From: Aliiglaciecola sp. M165
GTDB taxonomy: Bacteria > Pseudomonadota > Gammaproteobacteria > Enterobacterales > Alteromonadaceae
DNA length: 64,000 nt
Direction: 5' to 3'
Assembly (NCBI RefSeq): GCF_007197995.1
Contig: NZ_VKKH01000010.1
Location: 1-64,000, forward strand
Below the pieces are notes generated by a model. The model was not told the origin of the DNA. It did no database searches and saw only the letters and a program-made list of their open reading frames with translations. Both the position numbers and the translations under genes were made by a program. How positions within the stretch are numbered: position 1 is the stretch's first letter; the number at the start of each line of letters is the position of its first letter. Shown here in pieces: positions 33,066-43,517 of this stretch.

Positions 33066-33091
33066 CGGTGGATAGAGCGACTTAGATCAAT

Positions 33092-33400
33092 TTAAAACTT
33101 CAGTTTTCCGGTTAAAATATCCTTGAACATGATCCAGTCGGCAACAAAACTATAGAGCGGGTAGGTAAAGGTTGCAGGCCTATTCTTTTCAAAGAAAAAG
33201 TGTCCAACCCAAGCAAACCCATATCCTAAAATTGGAAGAAGCCACAACAACACCCATTGTTGGCTGAATAAAATGTAACCTAGCAAGACTAATATTAGCG
33301 AAGAACCTATGAAGTGCAGACGTCTACAGGTAACGTTTTGATGCTCCTGCAAATAAAAAGGGTAAAATTCAGAAAAGCTTTTATATTGTTTTTCACTCAT
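33092..33400 (-). CDS. Mpo1-like (DUF962) small membrane protein
   Basis: A 102-residue protein of the DUF962/Mpo1-like family. FYPFYLQEHQNVTCRRLHFIG contains the conserved His residues that in yeast Mpo1 bind iron for alpha-oxidation of 2-hydroxy fatty acids. Three to four hydrophobic segments follow, with GYGFAWVGHFFFEKNRPATFTYP carrying the second His and a family motif. A lipid-metabolic role is inferred from the yeast relative. It is a single gene. Confidence 0.88.
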   Translation of the reverse strand: MSEKQYKSFSEFYPFYLQEHQNVTCRRLHFIGSSLILVLLGYILFSQQWVLLWLLPILGYGFAWVGHFFFEKNRPATFTYPLYSFVADWIMFKDILTGKLKF

Positions 33401-33593
33401 GGGGAACTCACAATTTATTAGTTTGCGTAACTCACTGATTAAGCTAACACATCAAAGCGATAGATATTGTCGCGAAATTGACAATTGGGATTTGCGCCAA
33501 TATAACAAGCACAAATCGACATTGGTAGTGTTGGGTTTTCTGTGTAGTATCCCCACATCATTGCCATTAAACCGAATTCAAAAAGAGTGATAA

Positions 33594-34439
33594 ATGCACA
33601 ACACCGTGAATCTGAATATTGAGAATTTTCAGGATGTTATTCTTGAACAGTCAAAACACAAACATATTTTAGTTGATTTTTGGGCTCCCAATTTAGAAAT
33701 GTGCGAGCAATTATCGCCGATACTGGAGAAATTAGCCGCACAGCATAGCGAGCACCTTATCTACGCCCGCGTTAATTGCGAACAAGAACAACAAATAGCG
33801 GGTCAATTTGGTATTCAAAGTTTGCCCACGGTCATTTTAGTCAAAGACGGACAACCGGTAGATGGTTTTGCTGGCCCAATGATGGAAGAGCAAATCCAAG
33901 AGTTGTTGGAAAAACATCTGCCCAATGCTGAAGATGGCTTATACGAGAAAGCTGTGGCGTATATTAATCAAGGAGACTACCAAAACGCCTTTACCACTGC
34001 GAAACAAGCCCATGACTTAGACGCACAGCGTGTTGATATTAGACTTGTATTGGCCGATTGTTATGTTGAATTAGGGAATGTCAATCAAGCCAAAGAGCTC
34101 CTAGAACCCATTACATTGGTGGACCAAAATGGGTACTACCACAGTGTATTAGGTAAGATTGAATTGGCAGAACAGGCTGCGGAATCCCCGGAAATCAAGC
34201 AGTTACAAGAGCAGTTAGTACAGAACCCAGATGATTTACAAATTAAAGTCGATTTGGCTATTCAACTACACCAGGCTAACAAAGCGGAAGACGCACTAGA
34301 TTTGTTATTTAGTGTTTTACGAAAAGACTTGGGTTTTGGCGACGCGCGAAAGTTCACTTTGGACATCATTAATGCAATGCCAGATGGAGACCCTTTAAAA
34401 TCTGCAGCTCGGCGCAAAATGTACAGTCTACTGTATTAA
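33594..34439 (+). CDS. cnoX: Chaperedoxin CnoX/YbbN-like thioredoxin-TPR protein
   Basis: A 281-residue protein with an N-terminal thioredoxin domain (residues 1-110) and C-terminal TPR-like helices, the architecture of E. coli CnoX (YbbN), a holdase that works with GroEL and protects proteins under oxidative chlorine stress. The active-site position reads APNLEMC, so the first Cys of CxxC is replaced, as in E. coli CnoX; reductase activity is not expected. FGIQSLPTVILVKDGQ has the cis-Pro of the fold. The gene is monocistronic and lies 3 kb from trxA. Confidence 0.9.
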   Translation: MHNTVNLNIENFQDVILEQSKHKHILVDFWAPNLEMCEQLSPILEKLAAQHSEHLIYARVNCEQEQQIAGQFGIQSLPTVILVKDGQPVDGFAGPMMEEQIQELLEKHLPNAEDGLYEKAVAYINQGDYQNAFTTAKQAHDLDAQRVDIRLVLADCYVELGNVNQAKELLEPITLVDQNGYYHSVLGKIELAEQAAESPEIKQLQEQLVQNPDDLQIKVDLAIQLHQANKAEDALDLLFSVLRKDLGFGDARKFTLDIINAMPDGDPLKSAARRKMYSLLY

Positions 34440-34454
34440 ATTGTTGAATAAGTA

Positions 34455-34486
34455 AGGTTGTGATTACCAAGGGGTAAGCGCAACCT
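34455..34486. terminator. Imperfect hairpin between cnoX and gppA
   Basis: AGGTTG (34455-34460) pairs with CAACCT (34481-34486), and inner TTACC pairs with GGTAA. It lies between two convergent genes. No good T run follows, so this is a weak candidate shared terminator. Confidence 0.35.
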
Positions 34487-34500
34487 GAAAACTCTTTAAC

Positions 34501-36012
34501 TTAACTAAAACTAAGTGGCCAACCTACTTTGTGTTGAAGCCATTTTTCATTTGCCAATTCCGCATCAATCAATGGATGCTCGCGCAACCAACCCTCAGGA
34601 AAAATAAGCTGCCAATGACTTTCGTGCGTCACTAATTTAATCGGTGGCAACACATTGTCTTTGCGTCGTATAGATAATAAACACGAAAGTCGAATGATTC
34701 TGACTAAACCAAATAGCAAGGGCTGTAGATCAGGGTGATATTGGTCAAAAAGCCCCAAGTCTAGTTCTTGGCGGTGACTTTGAACTAAATGGCAGATACT
34801 CTTTCGTTGCATCTGAGAATAGCCATTTAACGGAAGGTGTTTGAGAATATAAGCGCCATGCATGTGGTAATGCTTATATTCGATGTGCAAACCTATTTCG
34901 TGCAACAGCGCCGCTGCTTCGATAACTGCCATCGCGTCAAAATTGCAAATGTTGGTTTGTGCGCAAAGTTGCGTGTAGAGATCTTGTGCAACATCACACA
35001 CTCGACGGGCTTGCTGCGCATCGATATGAAACTTTTCTATGGAATCCTTTAACGAATGGCTACGGCGGTCGTTCTTTTCGCAGTCCTCTAACATTCCATA
35101 AATTAGACCTTCGCGTAAAGCTCCACCAGAAATCTGCATTTCTGATATTTTTAGTTGTTCAAATAGGGCAATGAGGATGCAAAGTCCGCTGGGGAAGATA
35201 GCGCGGCGTGATTCGATTAGCCCGTCGATCTCTAGAGAATCGATGTTAACGCAATCAATACACTGTTGAAGCAAGATATACAAATAGTCAAGCCTTATGG
35301 CATCGCTGATCCCTTGTTCGACCAGAATTTCTACAATTGCTTGTGGTGTGCCGGAAGCACCAAGACATTGTTCCCAATCGAAACAAACAAAGTCATCAAT
35401 AACAGGTAACAAGTTGCGTTTGGCTTGGGCGATGGCTGCTTGAGCATTTTCCTGAGTGAGCTCCCCGTTTACAAAGAACCGCTCTTTAAATGTGACGCAT
35501 CCCATGTCTAAACTGACGAGATTGATCGGCTGCATGTCATTGCCAATTATTACCTCAGTACTCGCGCCGCCAATATCAATGACAAGCGTATTACCATGAT
35601 TAGCTGAGGTGTAGGCGACACCAAGATAAATTTGACGCGCTTCTTCTTCACCACTAATAACTTCGAGTTTATGGTTTAAGATTGATTGCGCTTTTTCAAT
35701 AAAAACGTTTGCGTTTTTGGCCAATCTTAAGGTGGCAGTACCGACGACTTTAATATTTGATAGGGGAATGTCTTGCAGTCTTTCCGCGAAAGTCTCTAAA
35801 CAACGCCAGCCTCTCTCCATACTCACTTCATCGAGCACCATATTGTCATCAAGACCAGCGGCGAGGCGAACTTTTTGTTTAACTTTGCCAATGATTTGAA
35901 CGCTGCCCGAGACGACTCGAACAATGACTAAGTGGAAGCTGTTAGAACCAAGATCAACTGCTGCATACAGTTGATCCGTATTGGTGACAGGTGAAACTGC
36001 TTGATTATCCAT
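34501..36012 (-). CDS. gppA: Ppx/GppA family phosphatase, probable pppGpp pyrophosphatase
   Basis: A 503-residue member of the exopolyphosphatase/GppA family of the actin-like ATPase fold. YAAVDLGSNSFHLVIVRV is phosphate-binding motif 1, ISGEEEARQIYLGV and LVIDIGGASTEVIIG are further conserved blocks with catalytic Glu and Gly residues. The C-terminal half is HD-like (AALLHEIGLHIEYKHYHMHGAYIL). Family members hydrolyse pppGpp to ppGpp and polyphosphate. The symbol gppA rests on the conserved order gppA-rhlB-trxA-rho known from E. coli. The gene overlaps the upstream rhlB stop by one base, so translation is probably coupled. Confidence 0.9.
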   Translation of the reverse strand: MDNQAVSPVTNTDQLYAAVDLGSNSFHLVIVRVVSGSVQIIGKVKQKVRLAAGLDDNMVLDEVSMERGWRCLETFAERLQDIPLSNIKVVGTATLRLAKNANVFIEKAQSILNHKLEVISGEEEARQIYLGVAYTSANHGNTLVIDIGGASTEVIIGNDMQPINLVSLDMGCVTFKERFFVNGELTQENAQAAIAQAKRNLLPVIDDFVCFDWEQCLGASGTPQAIVEILVEQGISDAIRLDYLYILLQQCIDCVNIDSLEIDGLIESRRAIFPSGLCILIALFEQLKISEMQISGGALREGLIYGMLEDCEKNDRRSHSLKDSIEKFHIDAQQARRVCDVAQDLYTQLCAQTNICNFDAMAVIEAAALLHEIGLHIEYKHYHMHGAYILKHLPLNGYSQMQRKSICHLVQSHRQELDLGLFDQYHPDLQPLLFGLVRIIRLSCLLSIRRKDNVLPPIKLVTHESHWQLIFPEGWLREHPLIDAELANEKWLQHKVGWPLSFS

Positions 36013-37271
36013 TAACGCCTTTTATGTTTGTTGCCATGCGGTCTTTTTTGATAGTTTTTACCACTTTGCATGCGTTTTTTAAACTGCGGTTTAGGTGGCG
36101 TTATATCGTCAAGCAATGCATCAGCATCATAATTACTTACCGGCACTGCTCGCCCGATATAGCTTTCAATAGCTGGCAAGTTCAATGCGTATTTCTCGCA
36201 GGCAAAACTGATCGCATGACCACTTTTTCCTGCACGCCCCGTTCTACCGATTCGATGCACATAGTCTTCTGCATCATCAGGTAGATCATAATTAAACACA
36301 TGGCTGACTTTTTCAATGTGTAATCCACGTGCCGCGACGTCGGTAGCTACCAGTATGTCTAATTTGTCTTTACCGAAATCTTCAAGGATCTTTAATCGTT
36401 TTCGTTGTGGAACATCGCCACTTAACAAACCGACCCGGTGGCCGTCTGCGGCCAACCAATCATTGAGTTTTTCGCATACATGTTTGGTATTAGCGAAAAC
36501 AATGGCTTTTTCAGGCCATTCATCTTCAAGTAGCGTAAGCAATAACAGCATTTTGTCATCATCGGAAGGGTAAAATAGCTCTTCTTGGATGCGACTTGCC
36601 GTGACTTTATCATGAGCCACTTCTACGTGCGTCGGGTTATTCATATGCTCATAGGCAAGTTCTTGAACTCGATAAGACAACGTAGCTGAAAATAGCATGC
36701 TGAGGCGCTCTGTTGGCTTAGGCATGCGCCTGAACATGTATCGAATATCTTTGATAAAGCCCAAATCGAACATACGATCTGCTTCATCTAATACAGCAAC
36801 TTGAATGTTTTCAAGCGAAAACACGTTCTGTTTATAATAGTCGATGATGCGGCCTGTGGTTCCAATAATGATATCAACACCAGATTGAAGAGATTCACGT
36901 TGACTTTGGTAACCCTCGCCCCCATAGATCAAACCAAGCGATAGCCCTGTATGCTTACTAAGCAATTCAGCGTCGTTATAAATTTGCACTGCAAGTTCAC
37001 GGGTCGGTGCCATAATAATGGCTCTGGGTTGTGATGTTGCATTTTGTGACTGAGTTAACAGGTGATGGAAAGTTGCTACTAAAAAGGCAATGGTTTTTCC
37101 GGTTCCTGTTTGCGCTTGCCCAGCAATGTCTTGGGTCTGCAAAAGGTGTGGAAGACTCAACGCTTGAATTGGTGTGCAATGAATGAAATTCGCTTCTGTC
37201 AATGCCTTTAAAACATCCTCATGGATGGGCAAATCAGAAAAATGTGTTTCAGTTAAATGTGTTGTTTGCAT
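36012..37271 (-). CDS. rhlB: DEAD-box ATP-dependent RNA helicase RhlB
   Basis: A 419-residue DEAD-box helicase. Motifs in order: Q motif ([13 protein letters not shown]), AQTGTGKT (I), PTRELAVQI (Ia), DEAD (II), SAT (III), ARGLHIEKV (V) and [13 protein letters not shown] (VI). The start [21 protein letters not shown] and the basic tail ([15 protein letters not shown]) match RhlB, the helicase of the RNA degradosome in enteric bacteria. It is divergent from trxA and followed by gppA, the E. coli order. Interaction with RNase E is assumed from the family. Confidence 0.95.
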   Translation of the reverse strand: MQTTHLTETHFSDLPIHEDVLKALTEANFIHCTPIQALSLPHLLQTQDIAGQAQTGTGKTIAFLVATFHHLLTQSQNATSQPRAIIMAPTRELAVQIYNDAELLSKHTGLSLGLIYGGEGYQSQRESLQSGVDIIIGTTGRIIDYYKQNVFSLENIQVAVLDEADRMFDLGFIKDIRYMFRRMPKPTERLSMLFSATLSYRVQELAYEHMNNPTHVEVAHDKVTASRIQEELFYPSDDDKMLLLLTLLEDEWPEKAIVFANTKHVCEKLNDWLAADGHRVGLLSGDVPQRKRLKILEDFGKDKLDILVATDVAARGLHIEKVSHVFNYDLPDDAEDYVHRIGRTGRAGKSGHAISFACEKYALNLPAIESYIGRAVPVSNYDADALLDDITPPKPQFKKRMQSGKNYQKRPHGNKHKRR

Positions 37272-37370
37272 AGCTTATAGCTTATCAGTGCTTGCATTAA
37301 AAAACAGTTTCTATATAACTCTCATTACGCGCTGAAGTTTGTCAGCGAGAGACCAATTACGGAGAAAAAT

Positions 37371-37697
37371 ATGAGCGACAAAATTATCCAGTTGTCTGAC
37401 GATAGTTTCGAGGCCGATGTTATCAATGCTGCTGGTCCTGTCCTAGTTGATTTTTGGGCGGAATGGTGCGGCCCTTGTAAAATGATTGCGCCAATCTTGG
37501 AAGAAGTTGCTGGCGAATTCGACGGCAAGGTAACAGTTGCCAAGTTGAATGTCGATGAAAATAATGAAACACCGCCTAAGTATGGTATCCGTGGGATCCC
37601 TACTTTATTGTTGTTTAAGGACGGAAATGTCGCTGCGACCAAAGTCGGTGCATTGTCTAAAACACAATTAACTGAGTTTCTGACTGAAAACGTTTAA
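37371..37697 (+). CDS. trxA: Thioredoxin 1
   Basis: A 108-residue thioredoxin with the redox motif WCGPC (Cys33, Cys36), the buried Asp in VLVDFWA and the cis-Pro in [11 protein letters not shown]. It reduces disulfides in ribonucleotide reductase, PAPS reductase and many other cytoplasmic proteins, being itself reduced by thioredoxin reductase. The length is standard. GGAG lies upstream of the ATG. A strong terminator follows 15 bases after the stop, separating it from rho. Confidence 0.98.
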   Translation: MSDKIIQLSDDSFEADVINAAGPVLVDFWAEWCGPCKMIAPILEEVAGEFDGKVTVAKLNVDENNETPPKYGIRGIPTLLLFKDGNVAATKVGALSKTQLTEFLTENV

Positions 37698-37711
37698 TCC
37701 GTTTTCTGCAT

Positions 37712-37745
37712 TAAAAAACCCGAGCATGCTCGGGTTTTTTTGTTT
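37712..37745 (+). terminator. Rho-independent terminator of trxA
   Basis: AAAAAACCCGAGC, a two-base turn, GCTCGGG and a run of seven T form a textbook terminator. Confidence 0.93.
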
Positions 37746-38005
37746 TATCTAGGACCAATTAAAACACTTGCGCTAGCGCAAATAAACATCGTTTAAGAGA
37801 ATAAAATAAATAATAACTCACCTTGAACTTGCTTTTTCTCTGGACGAGGCGGTTTTTTGGTGCTAACTTTTGATTGTTCAAGTCTTGAACTCACCAAATT
37901 TCGTACTCAATCCAGAGAGTAATATAATTTTTAACACCCGATAATATCAAAACAACCAACATTAAGTGCTTGAAGGCACAATTCAAATCATAAAGACCCA
38001 CCAAT
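37746..38005 (+). promoter_or_regulatory. Long rho leader region
   Basis: This 260-bp gap before rho contains the perfect palindrome TTGCGCTAGCGCAA (37768-37781) and the inverted repeat GTTCAAG/CTTGAAC (about 37876-37890). In E. coli a long leader mediates autoregulated, Rho-dependent attenuation of rho. A similar role here is plausible but not shown. Confidence 0.35.
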
Positions 38006-39271
38006 ATGAATTTAACAGAATTAAAGAATAAACCGATCAGCGAACTTGTTGCCCTAGCCGAAAAAATGGGCTTGGAAAACATGGCTCGTGCACGTAAACA
38101 AGACATCATCTTTGCTATTCTCAAAGCCCATGCAAAAAGTGGCGAAGACATTTTTGGCGATGGTGTATTAGAAATTTTGCAAGACGGCTTTGGCTTTTTG
38201 CGTTCTTCGGATTCTTCATATTTGGCGGGGCCTGATGATATTTATGTTTCGCCAAGTCAGATAAGACGTTTCAACTTGCGCACGGGTGACACTATCGCAG
38301 GGAAGATAAGGCCACCAAAAGACAGCGAGCGCTATTTTGCGTTGCTAAAAATCAATCAAGTAAACTTTGACAAACCTGAAAACTCCCGTAATAAAATTCT
38401 TTTTGAAAACCTCACTCCCTTGCACGCCAACCGCCGTTTCACACTGCAACGGGGTAATGGTAGTACAGAAGATCTGACCGCTCGTATTTTAGACTTGGCA
38501 TCGCCCATCGGCGCCGGTCAAAGGGGTTTGATTGTTGCACCACCAAAGGCAGGTAAAACATTACTTTTACAAAATATCGCTCAATCTATTGCGGCAAATC
38601 ACCCAGAAAGTGAATTGATGGTATTGCTGATTGACGAACGGCCTGAAGAAGTCACCGAGATGCAACGATTGGTGCAAGGTGAAGTTGTTGCGTCAACCTT
38701 TGACGAACCAGCGAGTCGTCACGTTCAGGTTGCAGAAATGGTTATTGAGAAGGCCAAACGCCTGGTTGAGCATAAAAAAGATGTTGTCATCCTGCTCGAT
38801 TCGATAACGCGTTTAGCGCGAGCATATAACACTGTTATCCCATCGTCAGGTAAAGTGCTAACCGGTGGTGTTGATGCCAATGCTTTACATAAACCTAAAC
38901 GCTTTTTCGGCGCAGCGCGTAATGTAGAAGAAGGTGGTAGTTTGACAATCATTGCTACTGCACTCATCGATACCGGTTCAAAAATGGATGAAGTAATCTA
39001 CGAAGAATTTAAAGGCACAGGTAATATGGAGTTGCACTTGAACCGTAAAATCGCAGAGAAGCGTGTCTTCCCAGCTATAGATTTTAATCGTTCAGGAACA
39101 CGTAGAGAAGAGTTACTGACCACCCAAGATGAATTACAGAAAATGTGGATACTGCGTAAAATCGTTCACGAAATGTCAGAAATTGATGCAATTGAATTTT
39201 TGATTGGGCGTCTTGCTATGACAAAAACCAATGAAGAATTTTTTGATGCGATGAAGCGTCAGAAAAGTTAA
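38006..39271 (+). CDS. rho: Transcription termination factor Rho
   Basis: A 421-residue hexameric RNA helicase that ends transcription at Rho-dependent sites. It starts [19 protein letters not shown]; the N-terminal domain has the primary RNA-binding cold-shock fold ([23 protein letters not shown]). The ATPase core has Walker A APPKAGKT, Walker [18 protein letters not shown] and the R-loop/Q-loop ([20 protein letters not shown]). Length and sequence match the gammaproteobacterial protein. It is monocistronic between two terminators. Confidence 0.98.
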   Translation: MNLTELKNKPISELVALAEKMGLENMARARKQDIIFAILKAHAKSGEDIFGDGVLEILQDGFGFLRSSDSSYLAGPDDIYVSPSQIRRFNLRTGDTIAGKIRPPKDSERYFALLKINQVNFDKPENSRNKILFENLTPLHANRRFTLQRGNGSTEDLTARILDLASPIGAGQRGLIVAPPKAGKTLLLQNIAQSIAANHPESELMVLLIDERPEEVTEMQRLVQGEVVASTFDEPASRHVQVAEMVIEKAKRLVEHKKDVVILLDSITRLARAYNTVIPSSGKVLTGGVDANALHKPKRFFGAARNVEEGGSLTIIATALIDTGSKMDEVIYEEFKGTGNMELHLNRKIAEKRVFPAIDFNRSGTRREELLTTQDELQKMWILRKIVHEMSEIDAIEFLIGRLAMTKTNEEFFDAMKRQKS

Positions 39272-39315
39272 GCGCAGTAATATGCATTAACTCACATCTC
39301 GTTAACTTTCAAGAG

Positions 39316-39350
39316 AACCGCCAAAGCAAACGCTTTTGCGGTTTTTTTTT
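39316..39350 (+). terminator. Rho-independent terminator downstream of rho
   Basis: AACCGC-C-AAAGC, loop AAAC, GCTTT-T-GCGGTT with one internal mismatch is followed by nine or ten T. It lies 44 bases past the rho stop. Confidence 0.85.
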
Positions 39351-39427
39351 TACTTAGAATGCTTTGCGCAACTGTGATATAACTTTGAGTCTGATTCGAT
39401 TTCAATCAACCACAAAGCCGAACTCCT

Positions 39428-40717
39428 ATGATCAAAAAAATCCTTCTAGCTCTATCACTAGCGCCAACTATTGCGTTTGCCAATCAAGTTGAAATTTTGG
39501 CAGATAATATCGAACAAAAAGTCATTCAATGGCGCCATCATCTGCACCAGTATCCTGAGCTTTCTAATCGCGAATTTAAAACCGCCGCATATGTAGAAAA
39601 GCACTTAAGAGCATTGGGTCTTGAAGTTCAAACGGGAGTCGCGATAACGGGCGTAGTGGGTGTTTTAGACAGTGGCAAACCGGGCCCAACAGTTGCGCTT
39701 CGCGCCGATATGGATGGCTTACCAGTGTTAGAACAAAATGATTTGCCTTGGAAGTCTACCCAACGGGGTGTTTTTAATGGTAATGATGTTCCTGTCATGC
39801 ACGCCTGCGGACACGATACGCACGTTGCTATGCTGATGGGCGCGGCAGAAATTTTGGTAGACATGAAGGACCAACTCACAGGGAAAGTTAAATTTATTTT
39901 TCAACCTGCAGAAGAAGGCGCACCGGCAGGTGAAAAAGGTGGGGCAGAAGTTATGGTCGAAGAGGGGGTGTTAAAAAACCCTGATGTCGACGCGATTTTT
40001 GGCTTACATATCAGTTCCAATACTGATGTCGGCAAAGTCCGTTATCGGGAGGGTGGCGTTATGGCTGCCGTGGATCCATTTAAAATCGTTATAAAGGGCA
40101 AACAAGCTCACGGTGCGTATCCATGGTTAAGTGTCGATCCGATAACCACTGCTGCGCAATTGATTATGAGTGTGCAAACTATTGTAAGCCGGGAGCTTCG
40201 ATTATTGGATGATGCTGCGGTGATTACCTTTGGTAAAATTAACGGTGGCGTTCGCTCAAACATTATTCCAAATGAAGTCGAGCTTGTCGGAACGATCAGA
40301 ACGCTCAACAAAGAAGCCAGAGAACATATTTACGAAGCTTTACCGCGAAAAATGAAGGGCATTGCTGACAGTATGCGTGCGGAAGCGGAATTGACTTTAC
40401 CTTTGGATTACAACTATCCGATCACATTCAACGATCACGATTTAATGGCGAAAATGCTGCCAACATTAGTCGAAACCGCAGGGCAGGAAAACGTACTTTA
40501 TAGCAAACCCGTTACCGGTGCTGAAGACTTTTCGTTTTTCCAGGAAGAAGTACCAGGGGTTTACTTGTGGATTGGCGGTAAGCCGTTAGATGTTGATGAA
40601 AAAGATGCGCCTGCTCACCATACTCCAGAGTTTTATGTGGACGACTCTGGAATGAAGCTGGGTGTCAAACTTCTTACCAATCTCACGCTGGATTATATGG
40701 AAAAACACGCAAAATAA
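39428..40717 (+). CDS. Exported M20 family amidohydrolase
   Basis: A 429-residue M20D-type metallohydrolase (hippurate hydrolase/N-acyl-amino-acid amidohydrolase group) with a signal peptide (residues 1-18, ending AFA). Metal ligands are visible in MHACGHDTHVAM (Cys and His), PAEEG (catalytic and metal Glu) and IFGLHISSNTD (His). QAHGAYPWLSVDPI is the dimerisation-domain motif. Substrates are N-acylated amino acids or similar amides; the exact one is unknown. It is followed by a sensor kinase gene nine bases downstream, so the two should be cotranscribed. Confidence 0.92.
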   Translation: MIKKILLALSLAPTIAFANQVEILADNIEQKVIQWRHHLHQYPELSNREFKTAAYVEKHLRALGLEVQTGVAITGVVGVLDSGKPGPTVALRADMDGLPVLEQNDLPWKSTQRGVFNGNDVPVMHACGHDTHVAMLMGAAEILVDMKDQLTGKVKFIFQPAEEGAPAGEKGGAEVMVEEGVLKNPDVDAIFGLHISSNTDVGKVRYREGGVMAAVDPFKIVIKGKQAHGAYPWLSVDPITTAAQLIMSVQTIVSRELRLLDDAAVITFGKINGGVRSNIIPNEVELVGTIRTLNKEAREHIYEALPRKMKGIADSMRAEAELTLPLDYNYPITFNDHDLMAKMLPTLVETAGQENVLYSKPVTGAEDFSFFQEEVPGVYLWIGGKPLDVDEKDAPAHHTPEFYVDDSGMKLGVKLLTNLTLDYMEKHAK

Positions 40718-40726
40718 CCGACTCCC

Positions 40727-43492
40727 ATGTTAAGTCGTTCTATTACAACAATGGTGCTGACGTTAGTCGGCATCTTGTTGAATTATGCTCCCTCGCCCTT
40801 TGAGAATGGCGCAACCTTCGCTTTTGGATTCTCATTTGCAATATTTTTAGGTTTTTTATACCGGCCCCTCTATGGCCTGGTAAGCAGCTTAATCATGGCG
40901 GTAGTACTGCTTCAAAACCAGGCGAGTTTAGCGGTCTTACTGCTCGGTGTACAAGTCTTTGTTGTACTGCTTATGAGCTATCAAAAAGAGCCTAGTCGAC
41001 CTTTTACTGTTACGTTATTATTTTGGTTATTTGCCGCAGGCCCGGCACTTTACCTTTATCAATTGTTTGTTTTCGGAAGCTTTGAACAGCGCCATATTGG
41101 TCCTATCTTAACGGATGTAATTAATGGTATCGCCGTTAGCTTATTTGGTCATTTAGCTTACAGCTTGTTTAGTCTAGTAAACAAAAACGCGACGCCTATC
41201 CCATTTAAAATGGGCTTTATGTTTCGCTACTTTTTTAGTGGTTTGTTTTTCTTCTCAACGATGGTTTTGGCATATACATTTATCCATTATTACCAACAAA
41301 CACAGTTTGAAGAGCTTCAAGACTATCTCTCCCAACGAACCAATGTTGTGACAAATCAACTTGATGCGTTTTTAGAATCGCACAGAAATGCTTTGGTACT
41401 AAGTGCCGAAGCTATTGAAGATCAGCCACAAAATATTGCACAAAGACTTAATGATATTTCACAATACTATCCAAACTTTTTGACTTTTCTTGTCGCCGAC
41501 AAAGACGGCATGATTAGCCATTCATATCCGACAGCACTTTTTCAAAAAGCCAAAGAGACGGGGCAGTTAGATGTCAGTGAACGAAGCTATTTCATTCAGG
41601 CAAAACAGACGGGGGATGCTTATTTGTCACCCGCTTTTCGTGGTAAAGGCTTTGGCAATGATCCTATCGTAGCTATTTCGTCACCTATCTATGACGAAGA
41701 GGAACAATTTTTCGGAATTGTTGAAGGCTCTCTCAACCTATCAAGTTTCAAGTTGTATGACGACAACGAAATAGACAGCACCGTGAGTATGTTAATTACT
41801 GATAATCAACAGACGGTGATTTATGCCAGTGAAACTTTGGACTATAAACCGCTTGATGTCGTTTCTGAGTTGCCTTGCTCTGAGCCGCTTTGTGCGTTTG
41901 GCGAATTGAAAACCATTGATTCACAAAAGATGATCGCAGTGAAAGTCACCAGCGAGCTGAGCGGTTGGAGCGTATATAAATTTTATCCACGATCAACGTT
42001 TTACCAAGAGATGGCAGACTACATTGTACTCGCCTTGATTGTGACAATTATGTTGAGCATTTTTTCTTATTTTGTGAGCTTCTTTGTGTCAAACGCCTTC
42101 TCTCATCCATTGAGTTTGCTGTTACAAAACTTCGCTCGCCTAGATCCAAGTAATCCTGATACCTCCCGAGTCGAATCCTTGGAGGCAAGCCAAGTTATGG
42201 AAATTGCAGAGCTGGATAAAGGTTTTGCTGAGTTAGCAACACGCCTGGCAAATTTGTTTGAACAGCTCAACTCATCGAAATTACGCCAAAGCCAACTTAA
42301 TGTTGAACTAAAATCTTTAAACGCCACTCTTGAACGCCGAGTAGAAGAAAAAACCCACTCGTTGCAACGAGCGGTATTAGAAGCCGAATCTGCAAACGCT
42401 GCAAAATCTCAATTTCTGGCCAATTTGTCTCACGAAATTCGCACACCAATGAATGGTATTATTGGCTCTTGTCAGAACTTCAAAGCAGCAGATTTAGACG
42501 AATTCAATCGGCGCAAACTCGACGTGATTTATCATTCGGCTTTAAACTTGTTGGAGTTGCTTAATAGTGTTCTTGATTGGTCCAAAATCGAGTCCGGAAA
42601 AATGATGATAGAGGAAGTGATTTTTTCGCCTTCCGCATTAGTTGAAAACATCTCTGAACTTAATGCGCCCCTTGCCAAGTCAAAGTCGCTTGATATTCGT
42701 TGTAGCAAGTCTAATTTCTTACCCCAGTGGCTCATTGGAGATGAAGTCAAAATTAGCCAAATACTCAATAATCTTATTAATAACGCTATCAAGTTTACCG
42801 AAACGGGCTATATCGAGGTGTTAGCCGATTATATTGACAAAAAATTAGTGCTTAGCGTTGTTGATAGTGGAATAGGTATCGCAGATTCGAAACAGAAAAA
42901 AGTTTTGGAGCAATTTACCCAGGCCGATTCTTCTACATCGAGACTGTATGGCGGTACTGGGCTAGGTTTGAGTATTTGCCAAGAACTAACCAAATTGATG
43001 GGCGGAGAATTAATACTTGAGAGCGAAGAAGGCGTAGGAACCAAAGTCTTGGTTTATTTGCCCTTACTGGAATCGACTGTTGGTCCAGTTTCCAACACTA
43101 TAAGCAGCACTTCAATACCAAAAAACAGCAGGATTTTGCTTGTCGAGGACAATGAAATAAATGCAGAAGTGGTATTAGATATGCTGGCGAATGAAGATAT
43201 AAGGATAATAAGAGTCGAAGACGGTCAAAAGGCCATTGATGCTGCTGAGCATCATGACTTCGATTTGATTTTAATGGATTGTCAAATGCCTGGTGTAGAT
43301 GGTTATCAGGCTACTCAAGCAATTCGAAGTAGCCAAGGTAAAAACAACAAAACGCCAATTATTGCGTTAACAGCCAACGCCTATAAACAAGATCGCCAAC
43401 GCTGTTTAAGCGCAGGAATGAATGATCATTTAGCAAAGCCAATTGATAAAACTGAATTATTACTGGCGATTGAAAAATGGTTAACGGATTAG
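40727..43492 (+). CDS. Hybrid sensor histidine kinase/response regulator
   Basis: A 921-residue membrane kinase. About six hydrophobic segments occupy residues 1-190, a further periplasmic Cache-like sensor spans about 200-435, and another membrane helix near 437-460 leads into a coiled coil. The kinase has the phospho-acceptor His569 ([12 protein letters not shown]), N box [15 protein letters not shown]1 DSGIGI and G2 [11 protein letters not shown]-terminal receiver domain (from about residue 803) has acidic residues in [11 protein letters not shown], phospho-acceptor Asp851 ([10 protein letters not shown]), ALTANA and AKPID. It lies nine bases after the M20 gene, suggesting that it senses something related to that enzyme's chemistry (inference). 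Confidence 0.93.
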   Translation: MLSRSITTMVLTLVGILLNYAPSPFENGATFAFGFSFAIFLGFLYRPLYGLVSSLIMAVVLLQNQASLAVLLLGVQVFVVLLMSYQKEPSRPFTVTLLFWLFAAGPALYLYQLFVFGSFEQRHIGPILTDVINGIAVSLFGHLAYSLFSLVNKNATPIPFKMGFMFRYFFSGLFFFSTMVLAYTFIHYYQQTQFEELQDYLSQRTNVVTNQLDAFLESHRNALVLSAEAIEDQPQNIAQRLNDISQYYPNFLTFLVADKDGMISHSYPTALFQKAKETGQLDVSERSYFIQAKQTGDAYLSPAFRGKGFGNDPIVAISSPIYDEEEQFFGIVEGSLNLSSFKLYDDNEIDSTVSMLITDNQQTVIYASETLDYKPLDVVSELPCSEPLCAFGELKTIDSQKMIAVKVTSELSGWSVYKFYPRSTFYQEMADYIVLALIVTIMLSIFSYFVSFFVSNAFSHPLSLLLQNFARLDPSNPDTSRVESLEASQVMEIAELDKGFAELATRLANLFEQLNSSKLRQSQLNVELKSLNATLERRVEEKTHSLQRAVLEAESANAAKSQFLANLSHEIRTPMNGIIGSCQNFKAADLDEFNRRKLDVIYHSALNLLELLNSVLDWSKIESGKMMIEEVIFSPSALVENISELNAPLAKSKSLDIRCSKSNFLPQWLIGDEVKISQILNNLINNAIKFTETGYIEVLADYIDKKLVLSVVDSGIGIADSKQKKVLEQFTQADSSTSRLYGGTGLGLSICQELTKLMGGELILESEEGVGTKVLVYLPLLESTVGPVSNTISSTSIPKNSRILLVEDNEINAEVVLDMLANEDIRIIRVEDGQKAIDAAEHHDFDLILMDCQMPGVDGYQATQAIRSSQGKNNKTPIIALTANAYKQDRQRCLSAGMNDHLAKPIDKTELLLAIEKWLTD

Positions 43493-43517
43493 AAATTTTA
43501 ACTCAACACAACCAGCG

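Larger units (their letters stand above)
32512..33091. promoter_or_regulatory. Upstream region of the graspetide export operon with phased GGG boxes
   Basis: The part near 32944-33065 holds five similar boxes on the plus strand: TTTGGGG (32944), ATGGGAC (32966), TTGGGG (32996), TTTTGGGG (33023) and TTTGGGAC (33045). Their G runs start at 32947, 32968, 32998, 33027 and 33048, giving steps of 21, 30, 29 and 21 bp, close to whole helical turns. The last box is half of a 22-bp palindrome (33044-33065). A small hairpin GTCGTT/AACGAC is at 32886-32903. This could be an operator array for the divergent region. Confidence 0.4.
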
